Shown piece by piece: positions 25,615 through 34,172 of a DNA stretch of 64,000 nt. Under the pieces are notes generated by a model. The model did not search any database, was not told the origin of the DNA, and saw nothing but the letters and a program-made list of their open reading frames with translations. A program made the translations under genes and the position numbers. Each line of letters opens with the position of its first letter. Position 1 is the stretch's first letter. Source of the stretch: Fulvimonas sp. R45 (GTDB lineage Bacteria > Pseudomonadota > Gammaproteobacteria > Xanthomonadales > Rhodanobacteraceae); contig NZ_JASERU010000005.1 of NCBI RefSeq assembly GCF_030504985.1, positions 1 to 64,000 of the forward strand, written 5' to 3'.

Positions 25615-27003
25615 ATGAACGCCATCGCCCAACCGCTCGTCGCGCGCCCGCGCACCGCCATCGTGCTCACCTGCGGCCTCGCCGCACTGGCCGGGCTGAT
25701 GTTCGGCCTGGACATCGGCGTGATCTCCGGCGCGCAGCAGTTCATCCAGAAGGAGTTCGGCGTCGGCGACCGGACGATCGAGTGGATCGTGAGCGCGATG
25801 ATGCTGGGCGCGGCGATCGGCGCGCTGGGCGCCGGCTGGCTGTCCGCCGCGCTGGGGCGCAAGCGTTCGCTGGTGCTCGCCGGCGCGCTGTTCGTGGCCG
25901 GCTCGCTGCTGTGCGGCGGCGCGTGGTCGCCGGCGGCGCTGATCGTGGCGCGGCTGGTGCTGGGCCTGGCGATCGGCGTGGCCACCTTCACCGCGCCGCT
26001 GTACCTGGCCGAGGTGGCGCCGGAGCGCATCCGCGGCGCGATGATCGGGATGTACCAGCTGATGATCACGCTGGGCATCCTGCTGGCCTTCCTCGCCGAC
26101 ACCGCGCTCAGCGCCAGCGGCAACTGGCGCTGGATGCTGGGCGTGATCGCGATCCCCGGCGCGCTGTTCCTGCTCGGCCTGTTCCCGCTGCCGGAAAGCC
26201 CGCGCTGGCTGGTGATGCGCGGCCGGCGGGCGGAGGCCGAAGTGGTGCTGTGCCGCCTGCGCGGCGACGCGGCCCAGGCGTCGCGCGAGGCGGGCGAGAT
26301 CAAGGCGCAGTTGCGCACGCCGCAGCGCGGCTGGCACCTGTTCCTGGAAAACCGCGACTTCCGCCGCTCGGTGGGCCTGGGCGTGCTGCTGCAGGTGATG
26401 CAGCAGTTCACCGGCATCAACGTGGTGATGTACTACGCGCCGCGCATCTTCCAGGGCATGGGCTACGCCACCGGCGCGCAGATGAAGTTCACCGCGCTGG
26501 TGGGCCTGGTGAACGTGCTGGCCACCTTCGTCGCGATCGCGCTGGTGGACCGCTGGGGGCGCAAGCCGATCCTGTATGCCGGCTTCGCCACGATGGCGAC
26601 GGGGCTGGGCATCGTCGGCGCGCTGATGCATGCGGGCCTGGCCACGCACGGCGAGCAGTGGCTCGCGGTGGCGATGCTGCTGGTGTTCATCGCGGGCTTC
26701 GCGATGTCGGCCGGGCCGTTGATCTGGACGCTGTGCTCGGAGGTGCAGCCGCTGAAGGGCCGCGACTTCGGCATCGCCTGCTCCACCTTCACCAACTGGG
26801 CGGCGAACATGCTGGTGGGACTCACCTTCCTCAGCCTGTTGAACGGCATCGGGCAGGCGGAGACGTTCGGGCTGTACGCGGCGCTGAACGTGCTGTTCCT
26901 GGTGTTCACCCGCTGGCTGGTGCCGGAGACGCGCGGCGTGTCGCTGGAGCGGATCGAGCGGAACCTGATGGCCGGGAAGCCGTTGCGGCGCATTGGGCGA
27001 TAG
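25615..27003 (+). CDS. Sugar:H+ symporter, MFS sugar-porter family
   Basis: A 462-residue inner-membrane protein with 12 predicted helices and the full sugar-porter signature: FGLDIGVISGA in helix 1, GRKRS and GRKP loop motifs, RLVLGLAIG, PLYLAEVAPERIRG, PESPRWL before the central loop, QQFTGINVVMYY in helix 7 and PETRG at the end. Relatives are GalP and XylE. It would bring in the monosaccharide freed by the GH3 enzyme. Weak SD (GGGGACA) 3-8 nt upstream. Confidence 0.93.
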   Translation: MNAIAQPLVARPRTAIVLTCGLAALAGLMFGLDIGVISGAQQFIQKEFGVGDRTIEWIVSAMMLGAAIGALGAGWLSAALGRKRSLVLAGALFVAGSLLCGGAWSPAALIVARLVLGLAIGVATFTAPLYLAEVAPERIRGAMIGMYQLMITLGILLAFLADTALSASGNWRWMLGVIAIPGALFLLGLFPLPESPRWLVMRGRRAEAEVVLCRLRGDAAQASREAGEIKAQLRTPQRGWHLFLENRDFRRSVGLGVLLQVMQQFTGINVVMYYAPRIFQGMGYATGAQMKFTALVGLVNVLATFVAIALVDRWGRKPILYAGFATMATGLGIVGALMHAGLATHGEQWLAVAMLLVFIAGFAMSAGPLIWTLCSEVQPLKGRDFGIACSTFTNWAANMLVGLTFLSLLNGIGQAETFGLYAALNVLFLVFTRWLVPETRGVSLERIERNLMAGKPLRRIGR

Positions 27004-27120
27004 ACCATGCGCCTTTCGTCCTCCCTGCGACGGGAATAGAAGGCCGGACAAGGCGGGCGGGGGCCCTTGCGCGGGTTGCGCTATGCTGCCGCGCTTCCTC
27101 CCGCGACGACGCGCTTCCCC

Positions 27121-27840
27121 ATGCTCCGACTGATCGGCTTCGACGGCGACGACACGCTGTGGCACAGCGAGGACTACTACCGGCGCGCGAACGAGGCCTT
27201 CGCCGCCATCGTCGGCCGCTACGCAGACCTGGACGACGCCGACGTGCACGCGACGATGCTCGCCACCGAGCGGCGCAATCTCGCGCTGTTCGGCTACGGC
27301 GCCAAGGGCATGACGCTGTCGATGGTGGAGACCGCCATCGCGGTCACCGGGGGACGCATCGCGGTAGCCGACATCCACCGCCTGATCGAGATCGGCAAGG
27401 ACGTGCTGCAGCACCCGGTGGAACTGCTGCCCGGCATCCGCGAGGCGGTGGCGGCGGTGGCGGAGGCGCACGCGGTGGCGCTGATCACCAAGGGCGACCT
27501 GTTCCACCAGGAGCGCAAGGTGCGCCAGTCGGGCCTGGCCGGGCTGTTCGGCCGCATCGAGATCGTCTCGGAGAAGGACGGCGCCGCCTACCGCCGCGTG
27601 CTGGCCGAGTTCGACCTCGAGCCGGCGCAGTTCGCGATGGTGGGCAACTCGCTGCGCTCGGACATCGAGCCGGTGCTGCGCCTGGGCGGCTGGGGCGTGC
27701 ACATGCCCTACCACGTCACCTGGGCGCACGAGCTGGACCACGGCGTGGGCGAGGGCGACGCGCGGCGGATGGTGGCGGTGGACACGCCGGCGGGCATTCC
27801 CGCGGCGGTGGCGGAACTGGCGGCGCGGGCCGCGCGATGA
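27121..27840 (+). CDS. HAD-superfamily hydrolase
   Basis: A 239-residue cytoplasmic phosphatase-like protein. Motif I is GFDGDDTLWHSE (Asp nucleophile), motif II is ALITKGD, motif III Lys is in SEKD, and motif IV is MVGNSLRSDIEP. The extended motif I and the helical cap between residues 20 and 95 are as in the YjjG/Gph-like group. Substrate unknown. Its stop codon lies 1 bp from the convergent neighbour. Confidence 0.88.
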   Translation: MLRLIGFDGDDTLWHSEDYYRRANEAFAAIVGRYADLDDADVHATMLATERRNLALFGYGAKGMTLSMVETAIAVTGGRIAVADIHRLIEIGKDVLQHPVELLPGIREAVAAVAEAHAVALITKGDLFHQERKVRQSGLAGLFGRIEIVSEKDGAAYRRVLAEFDLEPAQFAMVGNSLRSDIEPVLRLGGWGVHMPYHVTWAHELDHGVGEGDARRMVAVDTPAGIPAAVAELAARAAR

Positions 27841-27841
27841 A

Positions 27842-28117
27842 TCACTCCGCCGCGGCGGGCGCGTCGTCGCCGAAGCCGGTGTAGTCCTCGGGGAACACCG
27901 GCGTGCCGTCGTCCTCCAGCCCCTGCAGCGCGGCCAGCGCATCGGCGGCCGCCTGCTCGGCCACGGCCTGTTCGCGGAAGCTGCGGTTCTCGCAGATCGC
28001 GTAGTACACCGGGAAGCCCGGCCCGAGCGGCGTCACCGCGAGCCAGGCGGTGTAGCGCGAGCCTTCCAGGCTGGCGCCGGAACGGACGCGGTATCGGTTG
28101 AACGTACGCTCTGCCAT
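27842..28117 (-). CDS. Conserved hypothetical small acidic protein
   Basis: A 91-residue soluble protein, MAERTFNRYRVRSG at the start, with an aromatic-rich middle (PVYYAICENRSFREQ) and an acidic, Ala-rich C-terminus. No domain recognised. It is divergent from the CPXCG protein. Real coding is supported by the codon pattern and the tight convergence with the HAD gene (1 bp). Confidence 0.6.
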   Translation of the reverse strand: MAERTFNRYRVRSGASLEGSRYTAWLAVTPLGPGFPVYYAICENRSFREQAVAEQAAADALAALQGLEDDGTPVFPEDYTGFGDDAPAAAE

Positions 28118-28179
28118 GACATGCCTTCCACGCGGGAGGGGCAAGTATACGAGCCCGTCCGCGATCACCAAGCCACCGC

Positions 28180-28374
28180 ATGCGCATGCTCGTGCCCGCC
28201 GATGTCCGCTGCCCGTATTGCGGCGAAGGCATCGCCATCCTGCTCGACCCCTCCACCGACGGCCAGGAGTACGTCGAGGACTGCCAGGTGTGCTGCCGGC
28301 CGATCGCGGTGCGCGTGGACCTCGACGACGACGGCATGCCGCACGCCAGCCTCGGGCGCGAGGACGAGGGGTGA
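28180..28374 (+). CDS. CPXCG-motif cysteine-rich protein
   Basis: A 64-residue protein with CPYCG near residue 11 and CQVCCRPI near residue 35, giving four cysteines in two CxxC knuckles, consistent with a single bound zinc. The sequence between ([16 protein letters not shown]) is typical of this small proteobacterial family. Function unknown. A start at 28186 is also possible. Confidence 0.8.
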   Translation: MRMLVPADVRCPYCGEGIAILLDPSTDGQEYVEDCQVCCRPIAVRVDLDDDGMPHASLGREDEG

Positions 28375-28442
28375 GGGCGCAAGCCCGTCATTCCGGGAAA
28401 AGCCCACTGCCGTCCGGGCGAATTCCTGCCGCCGGATGAACG

Positions 28443-28540
28443 CCTCCCCCTGCTTGCAGGGGGAGGTTGGGAGGGGGTAACGCTTTGGCTTTCAAGCCAA
28501 GAGCACCCCTCCCCAACCCTCCCCTGCACGCAGGGGAGGG
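28443..28540. repeat. 98-bp paired REP element (BIME-like)
   Basis: Two palindromes, CCTCCCCCTGC/GCAGGGGGAGG and CCCTCCCCTGC/GCAGGGGAGGG, face each other across a linker with GGGAGGGGGT and ACCCCTCCCC. Same length and arrangement as the copy in tadD (56915). The linker here has its own small hairpin (TTGGCTTTCAAGCCAA). The rest of the 347-bp gap to pncA holds a 8-bp hairpin, ATTCCGGC/GCCGGAAT (28634-28652), and no gene. Confidence 0.8.
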
Positions 28541-28721
28541 AGCCTGCCCCGCTTCGCCTTCGAAGCAGGCGGCAGTCTTGCCCGCACTCCTGCTTGCCGA
28601 TCTTCGGTGCAGGTTCGACCGGCATCAACACCTATTCCGGCTTTGCCGGAATGTCGGCATGGGCGTCGGCGCGTCGAGGCGCTGCGATCAGGGCGGTGCT
28701 TCGGTACAGCCGCGTCCGTCG

Positions 28722-29369
28722 CTACGGTGCCGTCGCAGCTTCGGCGATGCCGATGCCCGCCTGGCGCAGGGTTTCCCGCAAGGCTTCGTCCCCGCCCGCC
28801 GCCACCGGCCGCGAGAGATCCCACAGCACGGTCGCGCGGAAGCCCAGCGCCACGGCGTCCTGTGCCGTCCACAGCACGCACACGTCGCGCGCCAGGCCGC
28901 ACACGGCCACCTCGTCCACGCCGCGCTCGCGCAGCCAGCCGGCCAGGCCGGTGGGCGGGCGCGTGCCTTGCGGGCCGTGGTTCTCGCGGAAGGCGCTGTA
29001 CGAATCCACCTGCGGGTCGCTGCCCTTGCGCAGCACCAGGTCGGCCGCGGACCAGTCGATCGCTGGATGCAGCGCCGCGCCCGGCGTGCCCTGCACGCAG
29101 TGGTCCGGCCACAGCGTCTGCGGCTGGCCGTGCAGCTCGATGCGCTGGAACGGCGCCGTGCCCGGATGCGCGCTGGCGAAGGAGGCGTGCCCGGCCGGGT
29201 GCCAGTCCTGCGTGGCCACCACGTGGCGAAAGCGGCGCCGGCGCAGCAGGCGGTCGATGCCCGGCACGATCGCGTCGCCTTCGTGGCAGGCCAGCGCGCC
29301 GCCGGGCATGAAGTCCGGCTGCACGTCGACGACGATCAGGGCGGCGTTCGGCGGCATCGCGTTCGGCAT
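28722..29369 (-). CDS. pncA: Nicotinamidase
   Basis: A 215-residue isochorismatase-like hydrolase converting nicotinamide to nicotinate for NAD salvage. The catalytic triad is visible: Asp in IVVDVQPDF, Lys in LVLRKGSD, Cys in GLARDVCV with the preceding cis-peptide context. Metal ligands are in TQDWHPAGHASF. Length is normal for the family. The second Met (29357) is a possible start. Divergent from the small membrane protein gene. Confidence 0.93.
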   Translation of the reverse strand: MPNAMPPNAALIVVDVQPDFMPGGALACHEGDAIVPGIDRLLRRRRFRHVVATQDWHPAGHASFASAHPGTAPFQRIELHGQPQTLWPDHCVQGTPGAALHPAIDWSAADLVLRKGSDPQVDSYSAFRENHGPQGTRPPTGLAGWLRERGVDEVAVCGLARDVCVLWTAQDAVALGFRATVLWDLSRPVAAGGDEALRETLRQAGIGIAEAATAP

Positions 29370-29446
29370 GGGCGTGTGGCGGGGCGGGGGAGGCGCTAGT
29401 CTAGCGCGGGGCGGACGTCGCCCGGCTCGCGGGGGAAAGGCGCAGG

Positions 29447-29836
29447 ATGGAATACGACCAGTCGTGGATGGGGTATGGCGTCGTCGGTGGCCTGGAGGCC
29501 GGCGCGATCAGCCTGGCGGTCGGCTTCCTGCTGTACCTGCTGTTCCATGCGATCGGCCGGCGGCGCGGCTGGGGCTATGGCCCGCGCGTGGGCTGGTCCT
29601 ACCTGCTGACGCTGGTGCCCACCGCCAGCGGCGACCTGTGGAACCTGTTCTACTTCAACTACACCTCCGGCCTGCAGTCGCTGCAGCTGCTGCACGCCAA
29701 GCTGGCCGAGGTCCACGATCCCGACGGCATCGGCACCCGCGTGCTGTTCGAGCTGCTCGGCGCCGCGGTCGGCGTGTACGTGGCCTGGGCGCTGTGCAGC
29801 GGGGACTGGAAGCGGCGCTTCTTCGGCGGCAAGTGA
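29447..29836 (+). CDS. Small membrane protein of unknown function
   Basis: A 129-residue protein with about three hydrophobic helices (residues 15-37, 48-62, 97-116) joined by basic loops (GRRRGW) and an aromatic stretch LWNLFYFNY. No family recognised. The C-terminal GDWKRRFFGGK is basic and likely cytoplasmic. Convergent with the cardiolipin synthase gene (26-bp gap). Confidence 0.65.
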   Translation: MEYDQSWMGYGVVGGLEAGAISLAVGFLLYLLFHAIGRRRGWGYGPRVGWSYLLTLVPTASGDLWNLFYFNYTSGLQSLQLLHAKLAEVHDPDGIGTRVLFELLGAAVGVYVAWALCSGDWKRRFFGGK

Positions 29837-29862
29837 ATCCTGCCGCGGTCCACGGGCGTCGC

Positions 29863-31254
29863 TCACAGCACCGGATCGAACAGCCTCGCCACGTGCATCG
29901 CCAGCCGCCGCAACCAGGGGGCGTCGTCGTACTCGGCTTCGGCGACTTCCGCCGCGTGGCCGAAGTCGGTGCGCAGCATCGCTTCCACCGCCGCGGCGAA
30001 GGCGGGATCGACGTTCAGCGCGGCGATCTCGAAGTTGAGGCGGAACGAGCGGCTGTCGAGGTTCATGCTGCCGACGGCGGCGGTGTCGTCGTCCACCAGC
30101 AGCACCTTCTGGTGCATGAAGCCGGGGCCGTGGCGGAACACGCGCATGCCGGCGCGCACGGCGTCGCGCGCGTGCAGCGCGGAGGCGAGGAACACCGCGG
30201 CGTGGTCGGCGCGCGAGGGGATCAGCACGCGCACGTCCACGCCGCGGAACACCGCCAGCCGCAACGCGGCCATCACCGCGTGGTCGGGCACGAAGTAGGG
30301 CGTGGTCAGCCATAACCGCCGGCGTGCGGCGTTGATCGCGGCGACGAAGAACAGCGAGCAGCTTTCCTGCCGGTCGGCGGGGCCGGTGGCGGCGACCAGG
30401 GTGTGCGCGCCGCCCCGGCCGGGCGGCGGCGTGCGCAGCGGCGGCAGCGCACCGGTGACCCAGTGCCAGTCCTCGGCGAAGCTGCGCTGCAGTTCGCCCA
30501 CGGCTGGGCCGCGCAGTTCCAGGTGGGTGTCGCGCCAGGGCGCCAGCGGCGGCTTCAGGCCCAGGTACTCGTCGCCCACGTTGAGGCCGCCGAGGTAGCC
30601 GACCGCGCCGTCCACCACCACGATCTTGCGGTGGTTGCGGAAGTTGAGCTGGAAGCGGCTGTGCCGTTGCCGGGTGGCGAACGGGTGGATAGCCACGCCG
30701 CCGGCGCGCAGCGTCTCCACGTAGTGGCGCGGCAAGGCATGGCTGCCGATGCCGTCGTACAGCACGCACACGTCCACGCCGGCGGCGGCCCGCTCCAGCA
30801 AGGCCTGCTGCATGCGCCGGCCGAGGCCGTCGTCGCGGAGGATGAAGAACTGCACCAGCACGCAATGCCGCGCCTGCGCGATGGCGGCGAGGATCGCCGC
30901 GAAGGTGGCTTCGCCGTCCACCAGCAGGCGCAACTGCTGGCCGGGATGGAAACGGGTGTCCAGCATCGCGCACAGCGCGGCATAGGGCGCGCAGGCCGGC
31001 GCGGCGGTCCCGTCGCCGCGCGGCTGCGTCAGCGCGAGCTGGTGGCGGTGGCGGCGGTGCTGCACCACGTAGCCGAGGAAGCGCCGGCGGCCGAGGTAGA
31101 GGTACGGCACCAGGGTGATCCAGGGCAGCAGCGCCAGCCCGAGCGCCCAGGCGAACGCGCCCTGCGGCGTGCGGGTGTGCATCACCGCGTGGGCGGCGGC
31201 GCACAGGCCGGCGAGGTGGACCAGGGCGACGACGAGGGTGAGCGGCAGCGGCAT
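29863..31254 (-). CDS. cls: Cardiolipin synthase (phospholipase D family)
   Basis: A 463-residue inner-membrane enzyme joining two phosphatidylglycerols into cardiolipin. Two N-terminal helices (about 5-25 and 33-55) are followed by two PLD domains with HKD motifs: NHRKIVVVDGAVGYLGGLN near residue 210 and MHQKVLLVDDDTAAVGSMN near 390. Both His-Lys-Asp sets are intact. WITLVPYLYLGRR after helix 2 is typical. A MITE-like remnant starts 12 bp upstream of the start codon, so the promoter must lie in or beyond that element. Confidence 0.92.
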   Translation of the reverse strand: MPLPLTLVVALVHLAGLCAAAHAVMHTRTPQGAFAWALGLALLPWITLVPYLYLGRRRFLGYVVQHRRHRHQLALTQPRGDGTAAPACAPYAALCAMLDTRFHPGQQLRLLVDGEATFAAILAAIAQARHCVLVQFFILRDDGLGRRMQQALLERAAAGVDVCVLYDGIGSHALPRHYVETLRAGGVAIHPFATRQRHSRFQLNFRNHRKIVVVDGAVGYLGGLNVGDEYLGLKPPLAPWRDTHLELRGPAVGELQRSFAEDWHWVTGALPPLRTPPPGRGGAHTLVAATGPADRQESCSLFFVAAINAARRRLWLTTPYFVPDHAVMAALRLAVFRGVDVRVLIPSRADHAAVFLASALHARDAVRAGMRVFRHGPGFMHQKVLLVDDDTAAVGSMNLDSRSFRLNFEIAALNVDPAFAAAVEAMLRTDFGHAAEVAEAEYDDAPWLRRLAMHVARLFDPVL

Positions 31255-31266
31255 GTGCGCAGCTTA

Positions 31267-31350
31267 GAGCCTGTTCACGATCTCCAGACACCTCGCGTTG
31301 GCTTCGCATGGCCGCCATGCGTGATCAACCCGGAGGGTCGGGTTGCTTGG
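31267..31350. repeat. MITE-like element, copy 3 (truncated)
   Basis: Begins with GAGCCTGTTCACGATCTCC after TTA (31264-31266) and continues with sequence equal to the reverse complement of the right end of copy 2 (ACCTCGCGTTGG, CGCATGGCCGCCATGCG). The central accessory part and the second terminal repeat are missing. The right limit is approximate. It fills the gap between the flavoprotein stop codon and cls. Confidence 0.65.
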
Positions 31351-31364
31351 CCGTCGCCGCGCAC

Positions 31365-32747
31365 TCAGGCCGTGCGGCCGCCCTCGCCCAGCATCCGGTC
31401 GGCCAACTGGCGGGCCTGCTGGCGGATCTCCGGCATCGCGGTGGTTTCCCACAGGGTGCCGCGCAACAGGCCGCCGATGGCGAACAGCCGCGACCACGGG
31501 CGGCCGTCGTGCAGCAGGCGGCCGTCGGCGTCGGCGCGCCAGCCCAGGCCGAGCGGGTCGGACTCGATGTGGCCGTTGGTGAGCAGTTGCCGCACCAGCG
31601 GGTGCGGCGTGCGGCGCACGTCGAAGTCCATGCCGGTGGTCTGGATCGCCAGGTCCGCGTGCAGCGGCGGCAGGGCGCGGCCGGCGTGGGCCAGTTCCAG
31701 GCGCAGGCCGCCGGCGTCCGCGGTGGCCGTGCGCAGTCGGCCGCGCAGCAGGCGCAGGCGGCCTTCGCGTTCCAGCGCCCGGATGCCGTCGGCGGCGGCG
31801 GGTGGCATGCGATGGCGCGTGCGCTCCCAGGCCCAGCGCAGGTGGCGCAGGAAGCGCGCCCGTTCCTCGTCGGGCAGCGCGGCCCATAGCGCGGGCGTGT
31901 GCGGGCGCAGGCTGTCGAGCACGGCGCGCCAGTCGTCGAGCGGTGCGCAGGCCTCGCGCAACTGGCGCAGCCAGATGCGCACGGACGGCGCGTCGAGCAT
32001 CGCCGTGGGCAGCGTGTCCGCGTCCTCCGGCGGCACGGCCGGCTGCTCGTTGTGCGCCTCGGGCAGCCGGCCGTGGCGCGAGACGGCGGTGAAGCGCGCC
32101 TGCGGCCAGCGCGCGGCCAGTTCCAGCAGCACGTCCACCGCGGTGAGGCCGAGGCCGAGCACGGCGACCTCGCGCGGCGCCGCATCGTCGACCGCTCCGG
32201 CGAGGAAGCGCCAGGGTTCGACCACGTAGCGGCCGTCGGCGAGCGTGGCTTCGGCCACGCCGGGCAGCGGTTGTGGCGGCAGCGTGCCCAGCGCCAGCAC
32301 GACGGCTTCCACCCGGGTCTCGCTGTCGCCGTGGAACACGGTGACGCCGTCGGCTTCCGGCACCACGGCCTGCACCGCGAACGGCAGCATGTGCACGTCG
32401 TGCCCGTGCGCGCCGGCCTGCGCCAGCGCGCCGGCGGTCTCGGCCTCGAGGTAGTCGCCGTACAGGCGGCGCGGCAGGAAGTCGGTGGCGGCGATGGCGG
32501 GGTCGCCGCGGCGCGCGTATTCGAGGAAGCCGTTGGGGCGGTGCGCGAACATGCCCATGGAGGCGGCGCGCACGTTCAGCAGGTGGCGTTCGGAGCGGGT
32601 GGCATAGGCGACGCCGCGGCCGGGTGCGGCGTCGCCGCCGGTGTACCAGTCCAGGTGCAGCGGCTGGCCGGTGCGGCGGCTCAGCAGTTCGCTGAGCAGC
32701 GACGCGCCCGCGGCGCCGCCGCCGATGATGGCGACACGTCGGAACAT
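31365..32747 (-). CDS. FAD/NAD(P)-binding protein (YdhS-like)
   Basis: A 460-residue flavoprotein. The N-terminal Rossmann motif is VAIIGGGAAGASLL; RHLLNVRAASMGMF follows near residue 60, a signature of the YdhS/HpxW-like FAD_NAD_binding_9 group; a second nucleotide motif LGLGLTAVD is near 185. The C-terminus has the conserved IGGLLRGTLWETTAMPEIR. SD GGGGAG lies 6 nt upstream. It starts 19 bp after the cysteine dioxygenase gene, so the pair is an operon; a role in sulfur amino-acid oxidation is inferred from context only. Confidence 0.85.
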   Translation of the reverse strand: MFRRVAIIGGGAAGASLLSELLSRRTGQPLHLDWYTGGDAAPGRGVAYATRSERHLLNVRAASMGMFAHRPNGFLEYARRGDPAIAATDFLPRRLYGDYLEAETAGALAQAGAHGHDVHMLPFAVQAVVPEADGVTVFHGDSETRVEAVVLALGTLPPQPLPGVAEATLADGRYVVEPWRFLAGAVDDAAPREVAVLGLGLTAVDVLLELAARWPQARFTAVSRHGRLPEAHNEQPAVPPEDADTLPTAMLDAPSVRIWLRQLREACAPLDDWRAVLDSLRPHTPALWAALPDEERARFLRHLRWAWERTRHRMPPAAADGIRALEREGRLRLLRGRLRTATADAGGLRLELAHAGRALPPLHADLAIQTTGMDFDVRRTPHPLVRQLLTNGHIESDPLGLGWRADADGRLLHDGRPWSRLFAIGGLLRGTLWETTAMPEIRQQARQLADRMLGEGGRTA

Positions 32748-32766
32748 TCGGCTCCCCGCTTGGCCC

Positions 32767-33348
32767 TCAGACGCGCAGCGCTCCGTCGATGCGCAGGTGC
32801 GCCGGTTGCACGCGCCAGCGTCCGCCGCGCGCGTCCGGTTCGTAGGTGTTGCAGTCGGCGAGGTCGCCGCCGTAGACATGCAGGCTCAGCGCGACCTCGT
32901 GGCGCGACAGGTTGCGGCAGCGGTGCATGCTGGGCGGGTCGGCGTCGAACCAGTGCGCGTCGCCGGGGCCGAGCCAGTCGCGCCCGCGCAACTGCCAGCC
33001 GTCACCGGTGGCGGGGCGCGTCCACGCTTCCACTTCCAGCGCACCGTGCAGGCTCATCTCCAGGCCCCACAGGCCGCCGTGGTCGTGCGACGGCGTGGCA
33101 TGGTTCGGCGGCCATGCCAGCAGCAGCACGCTCAGCGGCGACGGGCCGCCGCGGCGCGCCAGCAGCAGGCGCCGCAGGCCGCGCGGCGTTCGGCGCAGGC
33201 CGGCCAGGTCGGCCGCGATGGCGCCGGCGTCGCGGTGCACCACCACGCCCAGTTCGCGGGCCAGCGCGGCGAGGTCGGGATGCGGGTCGCGCGCATGCGC
33301 CAGGGCGATGTCGCGCAAGGCCTTCAGGTGGTGTCGATGTCTGCTCAT
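32767..33348 (-). CDS. Cysteine dioxygenase family protein
   Basis: A 193-residue cupin. The iron ligands are in PSHDHGGLWGLE (His-x-His) and SLHVYGGDL (third His), with RRLLLAR upstream as the usual substrate-binding arginine region. Such thiol dioxygenases convert cysteine to cysteine sulfinate, or 3-mercaptopropionate in some bacteria. No Cys is seen near position 93 for a Cys-Tyr crosslink, as in many bacterial forms. First gene of a two-gene operon. Confidence 0.88.
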   Translation of the reverse strand: MSRHRHHLKALRDIALAHARDPHPDLAALARELGVVVHRDAGAIAADLAGLRRTPRGLRRLLLARRGGPSPLSVLLLAWPPNHATPSHDHGGLWGLEMSLHGALEVEAWTRPATGDGWQLRGRDWLGPGDAHWFDADPPSMHRCRNLSRHEVALSLHVYGGDLADCNTYEPDARGGRWRVQPAHLRIDGALRV

Positions 33349-33579
33349 GCGGGCAGGCCATGGGGAAAAGCGGCGGCCAGTGGAGCATGCCCGCCGTTAA
33401 GAGGCCGTTTGCAATCCGCATGACTTCCGCACCATGGAAAACCCGTTGCGCGGGACTAGCATGGGGGCCGTAAACCTTCGCGCGCGCCGCGGCATCCAAG
33501 CGCGTGCAGGCGGATGTCTCCCGGGCGCCGGAATGATGCCCGCGGGGTCGCCATCACACGGGTTTCCGGAGGAACGGAC

Positions 33580-33867
33580 ATGATCGAGCTGTGCGTGGGA
33601 CTGGTGGTTGCGGCGGTCGCGCTGTGGCTGGTGTTCGCGGCGATCGGCGTCGTGTTCAAGCTGGTGTTCGCGCTGGTCGGCGGCGTGTTCGGCCTGCTGG
33701 CCGGCCTGCTGGGCCTGCTGGTCGGCGGTGTGGTACTGCTGGCGGTGGCGCCGATCGTGGCGCTGGCGCTGCTGCCGTTCTGCCTGCCGGTGCTGTTGCT
33801 GGCGGGGCTGGTGTGGGCGATCGCCCGCGCCGCGCGGCACACGCCGGCGGCGCACCCGACGCATTGA
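33580..33867 (+). CDS. Small highly hydrophobic membrane protein
   Basis: A 95-residue protein, nearly all Leu/Val/Ala/Gly, with two or three membrane helices (residues 4-28, 30-55, 57-85) and a short basic tail. GGVFGLLAGLLGLLVGG has a glycine zipper-like repeat. No family recognised. SD GGAGGA is 6 nt upstream of the ATG, which supports translation. Possibly a membrane stress or toxin-like peptide; nothing confirms that. Confidence 0.65.
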   Translation: MIELCVGLVVAAVALWLVFAAIGVVFKLVFALVGGVFGLLAGLLGLLVGGVVLLAVAPIVALALLPFCLPVLLLAGLVWAIARAARHTPAAHPTH

Positions 33868-33906
33868 TCCGGAGCGGGCGCGGCACGCCGCGCCCGCCAG
33901 GCGTCA

Positions 33907-34172
33907 GAGCCTGTTCAAAATCTCCCCGTGGCCCGCGCCGGGAGCGGTTTGCGCGCAGGCCAAGGAAGAGCGAGGGAGTGGACGTCCGTCCACGACGGAG
34001 CGATGACACCGGCCTGTGGGCAAACAGACCCGGCCCTCCGGGTTGCCTTGCCCTGGCCGCCACGCGGCAGCGCGCGGCTTGGCCAGCCAGCCAGGCAGGC
34101 GCTGCGCCACGCACTCCCACCTCGCGGTCAGGGCAAGGCAACGCGAGCTACGGGGAGACTTTGAACAGGCTC
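33907..34172. repeat. MITE-like element, copy 4 (long form, 266 bp)
   Basis: Ends GAGCCTGTTCAAAATCTCC and inverted GGAGACTTTGAACAGGCTC, with perfect 3-bp TCA flanks (33904-33906 and 34173-34175). The interior matches copy 2 almost throughout (AACAGACCCGGCCCTCCGGG, CAGCGCGCGGCTTGG). The right TCA is the stop codon (TGA on the minus strand) of the TonB-family gene. Confidence 0.85.

Noticed and set aside
22258-27942. A 1894-codon minus-strand open frame across lacI, GH3 and the symporter
   Set aside because: Very long antisense frames are expected at this GC content; the translation is His/Arg/Ala-rich and the plus-strand genes have full motifs.
28634-28652. Terminator of pncA
   Set aside because: The hairpin has an 8-bp stem, but no T-run follows it on the minus strand, so it is mentioned only as a hairpin.
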